NCBI RefSeq assembly: GCF_900103935.1
Contig: NZ_FNIC01000003.1
Location: forward strand, 1-64,000
From: Nocardioides szechwanensis
Lineage (GTDB): Bacteria > Actinomycetota > Actinomycetes > Propionibacteriales > Nocardioidaceae
Reading direction: 5' to 3'
DNA length: 64,000 bases
Below, one piece after another: positions 61,096 through 64,000 of this stretch. Numbering within the stretch: the stretch's first letter is position 1; each line of letters begins with the position of its first letter. The notes beneath the pieces are model-generated. The model was not told the origin of the DNA. It saw only the letters and a list, made by a program, of their open reading frames with translations, and ran no database searches. The position numbers and the translations under genes were made by a program.

Positions 61096-61446
61096 TCACT
61101 CAGCGCGCCCGAAGTCGTCCTCGAGGCGGGTGATGTCGTCCTCGCCGGTGTAGGCGCCCTGCTGCACCTCGATGATCTGGAGGTCCTCGAAGTGCTCGTT
61201 GGACAGACGGTGCGCGACCCCGATCGGTACGTCGATGCACTCGCCGGGCCAGGCGACCACGACCTGGTCGTCGATGGTGCAGGTGGCGACGCCGAAGATG
61301 ACGACCCAGTGCTCGGAGCGGTGCCGGTGGGTCTGGTACGACAGCCGTTTCCCGGGGTGGACGACGATCCGCTTCACCTTGTAGCCCTGGCCGTCCTCGA
61401 TCACGTGCCAGGAGCCCCAGGGGCGGTCCTGCGAAAGCTCGGTCAC
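61096..61446 (-). CDS. Second stand-alone mannose-6-phosphate isomerase-type cupin
   Basis: 116 residues, GTG at 61446. RPWGSWHVIEDGQGYKVKRI, LSYQTHRHRSEHWVVIFG, GECIDVPIGVAHRLSN, EVQQGAYTGEDDITRLEDDF: strongly similar along its whole length to the protein at 57395-57760. Ten bp upstream of the acetyltransferase on the same strand, so likely cotranscribed. Confidence 0.82.
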   Translation of the reverse strand: MTELSQDRPWGSWHVIEDGQGYKVKRIVVHPGKRLSYQTHRHRSEHWVVIFGVATCTIDDQVVVAWPGECIDVPIGVAHRLSNEHFEDLQIIEVQQGAYTGEDDITRLEDDFGRAE

Positions 61447-61530
61447 GGATTCTCCAGAGGATGGGGGACGGCGCGTCGAAACGCTACCAACGCTGCGCCC
61501 GCCACGTGTGGGCGACCGGGAGACCGGTGG

Positions 61531-61536
61531 CAGGAT
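61531..61536 (+). promoter_or_regulatory. -10-like CAGGAT
   Basis: CAGGAT 6 nt before the GTG at 61543; it also contains an AGGA that could serve as ribosome site. Confidence 0.3.
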
Positions 61537-61542
61537 GACCCC

Positions 61543-63420
61543 GTGCCGTCCCCTGTCGTACCCCAGCACTGCCCCTCCCAGCGCGAGCTCGACGACCTCG
61601 AGCTGCTGAGCGTCGGAGCCCTGTCCCCCATCCGCGCGTTCAACGAGCCGGACAGCCCGGTCACCCTCACGCTGCCTCCCGAGGTTCTCGAGCAGGCGGC
61701 ACGGGCCGGGGCCGTCGAGCTGGTCGACCCCGAGGGCCTGCCGCTGGCCCGGGTCGCGGTCGGAGACGGCCCCTGGACGGTCGAGCCCCTCACCCACGCG
61801 CAGTACGGCCCGTTCCGCAGCTTCTACCTCTCCCCCGCCGACGTGCGCGCCCAGTACGCCGGCCGCGCGTTCGTCCCAGTGACCGACGCCCTCACCGACG
61901 TCCAGCTGCGCGAGGTCCGGGACCTCGGCCCGGCCGTGTTGCTCGCCCTCGTCGGCCGCGGCACCCCGTCCCTGTCGCCGGTCGCGCTGCTGCGCGCGAC
62001 GCTCACAGCGGCCGACCACCTCGACGCGGAGGTGGTGGCCGTGCCGCTCGCCTCGCACGGCGACGCAGACGTCGACCACGCCCTCGGCGTCCAGGTGGTC
62101 GCCAACTACGCCGGGATCGACCGGGTCCACGGTCTCCAGGACGCCGGCGAGCTGCCCCTCGAGATCGCCGAGATCGTCGCCGCCGACCGGCCCGCGCCCG
62201 AGGAGCAGGGGCTGGTGCTGTTCTTCACCGGGCTGTCCGGCAGTGGCAAGTCGACGCTGGCCCGCGCGCTCATGGACCGCGTGCTCGAGCAGGGCGAGCG
62301 CACCGTCACCAGCCTCGACGGCGACGTCGTACGTCGCAACCTGTCGGCCGGCCTCACCTTCTCCAAGCAGGACCGTGAGACCAACATCCTCCGAATCGGC
62401 TGGGTGGCCGCCGAGATCTCGCGTCACGGCGGCCTCGCCGTGTGCAGCCCGATCGCCCCCTTCGACGCCACCCGCCAGCAGGTCCGTGCGATGGTCGAGG
62501 AGGCTGGGGGCGCCTTCTTCCTCGTGCACGTGGCCACGCCCCTCGAGGAGTGCGAGCGTCGCGACCGCAAGGGGCTCTACGCGAAGGCGCGCGCCGGCGA
62601 GATCCCGGAGTTCACCGGCATCTCGTCGCCCTACGAGGAGCCGGACGACGCCGATGTCCGGGTCGACACCACCGGACGTTCGATCGAGGATGCCCTCGAC
62701 GACGTCCTGGACGCCTTGGCCTCGGCCGGCTTCCTCGACCTGACCGACGAGGACGCTGACCCTGACGAGGTCTCGAGGCTCGTCGCTAGCGCTCCTCGCA
62801 CCTCGACCAGCGAAGACGAGGGCGACCCAACGGTGGTTGAGGTGCGAGCGGAGCGAGCCTCGAAACCACCCGCAGAGGAGCGCCCAGCCCTCCAGGTGCT
62901 CTTCGTCTGCACCGCCAACATCTGCCGCTCGCCGTACATGGAGATCACGGCCCGCACTGCGAGCGCCGACCAGCCCGGCGTCCAGTTCCGCAGTGCCGGC
63001 ACCCACGGGTTCCGCGACCACCCGATGGACGGCGTCATGGCCGAGGCGCTGGGACGGCGAGGGCTCGAGAGCGACGAGTTCACCAGCCGGCCGCTGAGCG
63101 CGGCGCTCATCGAGCAGGCCGACCTGATCCTCACCGCCGAGATGTCGCACCGGAGCTTCATCCTCGACGACCACCCGGGCGAGTTCCGCAAGGTCTTCAC
63201 GCTGGGCCAGTTCGCGGAAGCCGTGGCCAACTTCGACCTGGCCGGCCATGAACTGGTCCTGGCCGTCGGTGACCGACGGGGCACCGCCGAGCCGCGCTTC
63301 GACGTGCACGACCCCTACGGGCGCGGACCGGAGGCCGCCGAGGCCTGCGCGACGCAGATCGACGACCTGCTGCGCGTCGTGGTCCCGGCGCTGACCGGGT
63401 CCGACAGGATCACGGCATGA
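61543..63420 (+). CDS. APS kinase (CysC) fused through a repeat-derived linker to LMW protein-tyrosine phosphatase
   Basis: 625 residues, GTG start. Residues 1-215: short ATP-sulfurylase-like region (LTHAQYGPFRSFYLSPADVR) without the catalytic HxxH motif. Residues 222-400: APS kinase with Walker A G230LSGSGKST, TSLDGDVVRRNL, CSPIAPFDATR, GLYAKARAGEIPEFTGISS. Residues 409-443: linker translated from two copies of the dispersed repeat (EVSRLVASAPRTSTS, VVEVRAERASKPP). Residues 450-625: LMW phosphatase with the C456TANICR462S loop and the DPYG general-acid Asp (VHDPYGRGP). The frame is open throughout. It overlaps the TauE gene by ATGA. Confidence 0.85.
   Translation: MPSPVVPQHCPSQRELDDLELLSVGALSPIRAFNEPDSPVTLTLPPEVLEQAARAGAVELVDPEGLPLARVAVGDGPWTVEPLTHAQYGPFRSFYLSPADVRAQYAGRAFVPVTDALTDVQLREVRDLGPAVLLALVGRGTPSLSPVALLRATLTAADHLDAEVVAVPLASHGDADVDHALGVQVVANYAGIDRVHGLQDAGELPLEIAEIVAADRPAPEEQGLVLFFTGLSGSGKSTLARALMDRVLEQGERTVTSLDGDVVRRNLSAGLTFSKQDRETNILRIGWVAAEISRHGGLAVCSPIAPFDATRQQVRAMVEEAGGAFFLVHVATPLEECERRDRKGLYAKARAGEIPEFTGISSPYEEPDDADVRVDTTGRSIEDALDDVLDALASAGFLDLTDEDADPDEVSRLVASAPRTSTSEDEGDPTVVEVRAERASKPPAEERPALQVLFVCTANICRSPYMEITARTASADQPGVQFRSAGTHGFRDHPMDGVMAEALGRRGLESDEFTSRPLSAALIEQADLILTAEMSHRSFILDDHPGEFRKVFTLGQFAEAVANFDLAGHELVLAVGDRRGTAEPRFDVHDPYGRGPEAAEACATQIDDLLRVVVPALTGSDRITA
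62769..62870. repeat. Dispersed palindromic repeat, two opposed copies within a gene
   Basis: Inverted copy 62769-62808 and direct 39-bp copy 62832-62870; the latter differs from the copy at 52037-52075 by one base in the centre (gcggagcg instead of gcgaagcg). Both are in frame with the CysC-phosphatase fusion. Confidence 0.9.
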
Positions 63421-64000
63421 GCGACTGGTTCACCTCCGACTTCCCCTCGATCCTGGCCGCGGCGTTCTTCGTCGGGATCGTGGTCGGCCTGACCGGGATG
63501 GGCGGCGGCGCCCTGATGACCCCCGCCCTCATCTTCCTGGGCGTCGGCGACACGGCCAAGATCGTCACCGCAGACCTCACGGCTGCGGCGATCTACAAGA
63601 CCGGCGGCGCGATCGTGCACTCGCGCGAGGGCTCGCCCAACCTCGACCTGGCCAAGTGGCTGGTCCTCGGCTCCGTCCCGACGGCGCTGGCCGGACCGCA
63701 TCTGCTGGCCGGCGTGGTCGACCCGGAGGACGTCGACGACGTGCTCAAGATGAGCATCGGCTTCGCGCTGCTGCTCGCGGCCGCGACCTACGCCCTGCGC
63801 CTCTACATCAACCTGCGCCGTGTGCGGGCGGGTGGCGAGAGCGGCGACCCGAACCCGCGGGTCCGGCCGCTGCCGACGTTCCTCGTCGGCGCGCTCGGCG
63901 GTTTGCTCGTCGGCATCACCAGTGTCGGCTCCGGCTCGGTGATCATGGTCGCGCTGCTCATGCTCTACCCCGGGTTGTCCGCGGTGAAGCTGGTCGGCAC
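63417..64000 (+). CDS. TauE/SafE-family sulfite/anion exporter, partial (3' end outside window)
   Basis: At least 194 residues; ATG overlaps the fusion gene stop by ATGA. Membrane helices with the paired TSUP motif: FFVGIVVGLTGMGGGALMTP in the first repeat and ALGGLLVGITSVGSGSVIMV in the second. Transports sulfite or sulfonate-type anions. Coupling to an APS kinase gene supports a sulfur-related role. The C-terminal helices lie beyond the right edge. Confidence 0.88.
   Translation, partial: MSDWFTSDFPSILAAAFFVGIVVGLTGMGGGALMTPALIFLGVGDTAKIVTADLTAAAIYKTGGAIVHSREGSPNLDLAKWLVLGSVPTALAGPHLLAGVVDPEDVDDVLKMSIGFALLLAAATYALRLYINLRRVRAGGESGDPNPRVRPLPTFLVGALGGLLVGITSVGSGSVIMVALLMLYPGLSAVKLVG

Noticed and set aside
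61096..63309. 737-codon minus-strand frame over the CysC-phosphatase gene
   Set aside because: Only the terminal 116 codons form the cupin; upstream is antisense of the conserved kinase and phosphatase domains.

Overview
This 64 kb window is high-GC actinobacterial chromosome. Mycothiol synthesis (mshA), CarD, SenX3-RegX3, GpgS-FolP2, two F420-type luciferase-like oxidoreductases, an HbhA-like protein and many GTG starts point to Actinobacteria. Overall gene content suggests a Nocardioides-like organism (Nocardioidaceae); the genus is inference. No rRNA, tRNA, CRISPR array or replication origin was recognised.

Layout. (1) 1-1170: end of an IS5-type element beside the fused remnants of a gluconate regulator (gntR) and permease (gntP). 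(2) 1.2-11.3 kb: a PrsW-like membrane protein with two zinc ribbons plus a Pro/Gln-rich anchored protein, divergent from an operon for a secreted M4 metalloprotease lipoprotein, a PQQ-type beta-propeller protein and a polytopic membrane protein. (3) 11.3-13.6 kb: solitary nirD, ispD, a degenerate second IspD, and carD. (4) 13.8-22.4 kb: UbiA-type prenyltransferase, LpqE-like lipoprotein, gpmA, phoU, senX3-regX3, transporter, ybjN-mshA; a rearranged version of two M. tuberculosis neighbourhoods. (5) 22.4-29.4 kb: SDR, Asp/Glu racemase, WS/DGAT acyltransferase, secreted beta-propeller/Ig protein with a (Gly-Asp-Pro)n linker, typA. (6) 29.6-36.7 kb: a self-contained cellobiose-type regulon (divergent ATPase, binding protein, two permeases, GH1 beta-glucosidase, LacI regulator) with two identical CebR-like operators. 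(7) 36.7-49.1 kb: CAP-domain protein, two LLM oxidoreductases, MFS exporter, enoyl-CoA hydratase, a translationally coupled gpgS-folP2-extradiol-like-RibD-like operon, a Fic/ribbon-helix-helix toxin-antitoxin pair, lipase, amidase-galE. (8) 49.1-57.8 kb: ArsR/SRPBCC pair and the dTDP-rhamnose/exopolysaccharide block (rmlA, rmlB, fused rmlC-rmlD, CapD/FlaA1-like dehydratase, Wzc-like tyrosine kinase, cupin). (9) 57.8-64 kb: XRE-hbhA-DUF2516 block, asparaginase, PglD-like acetyltransferase, second cupin, a CysC-phosphatase fusion and a TauE/SafE permease that runs off the right edge.

Two features cut across the window. First, a palindromic repeat of about 39-46 bp (starting GGTGGTTGAGGTGCGAGCG and ending GCGAGCCTCGAAACCACC) occurs in at least eight places. 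It lies mostly just downstream of stop codons, but in two genes it is read through in frame, and in one of these it forms the linker joining an APS kinase to a low-molecular-weight tyrosine phosphatase. A small GIY-YIG endonuclease gene sits between repeat clusters. Second, many first genes have a TANNNT-like -10 hexamer exactly 6-7 nt before an ATG/GTG start and no Shine-Dalgarno sequence, the signature of leaderless transcription; genes within operons are coupled by ATGA or GTGA overlaps.
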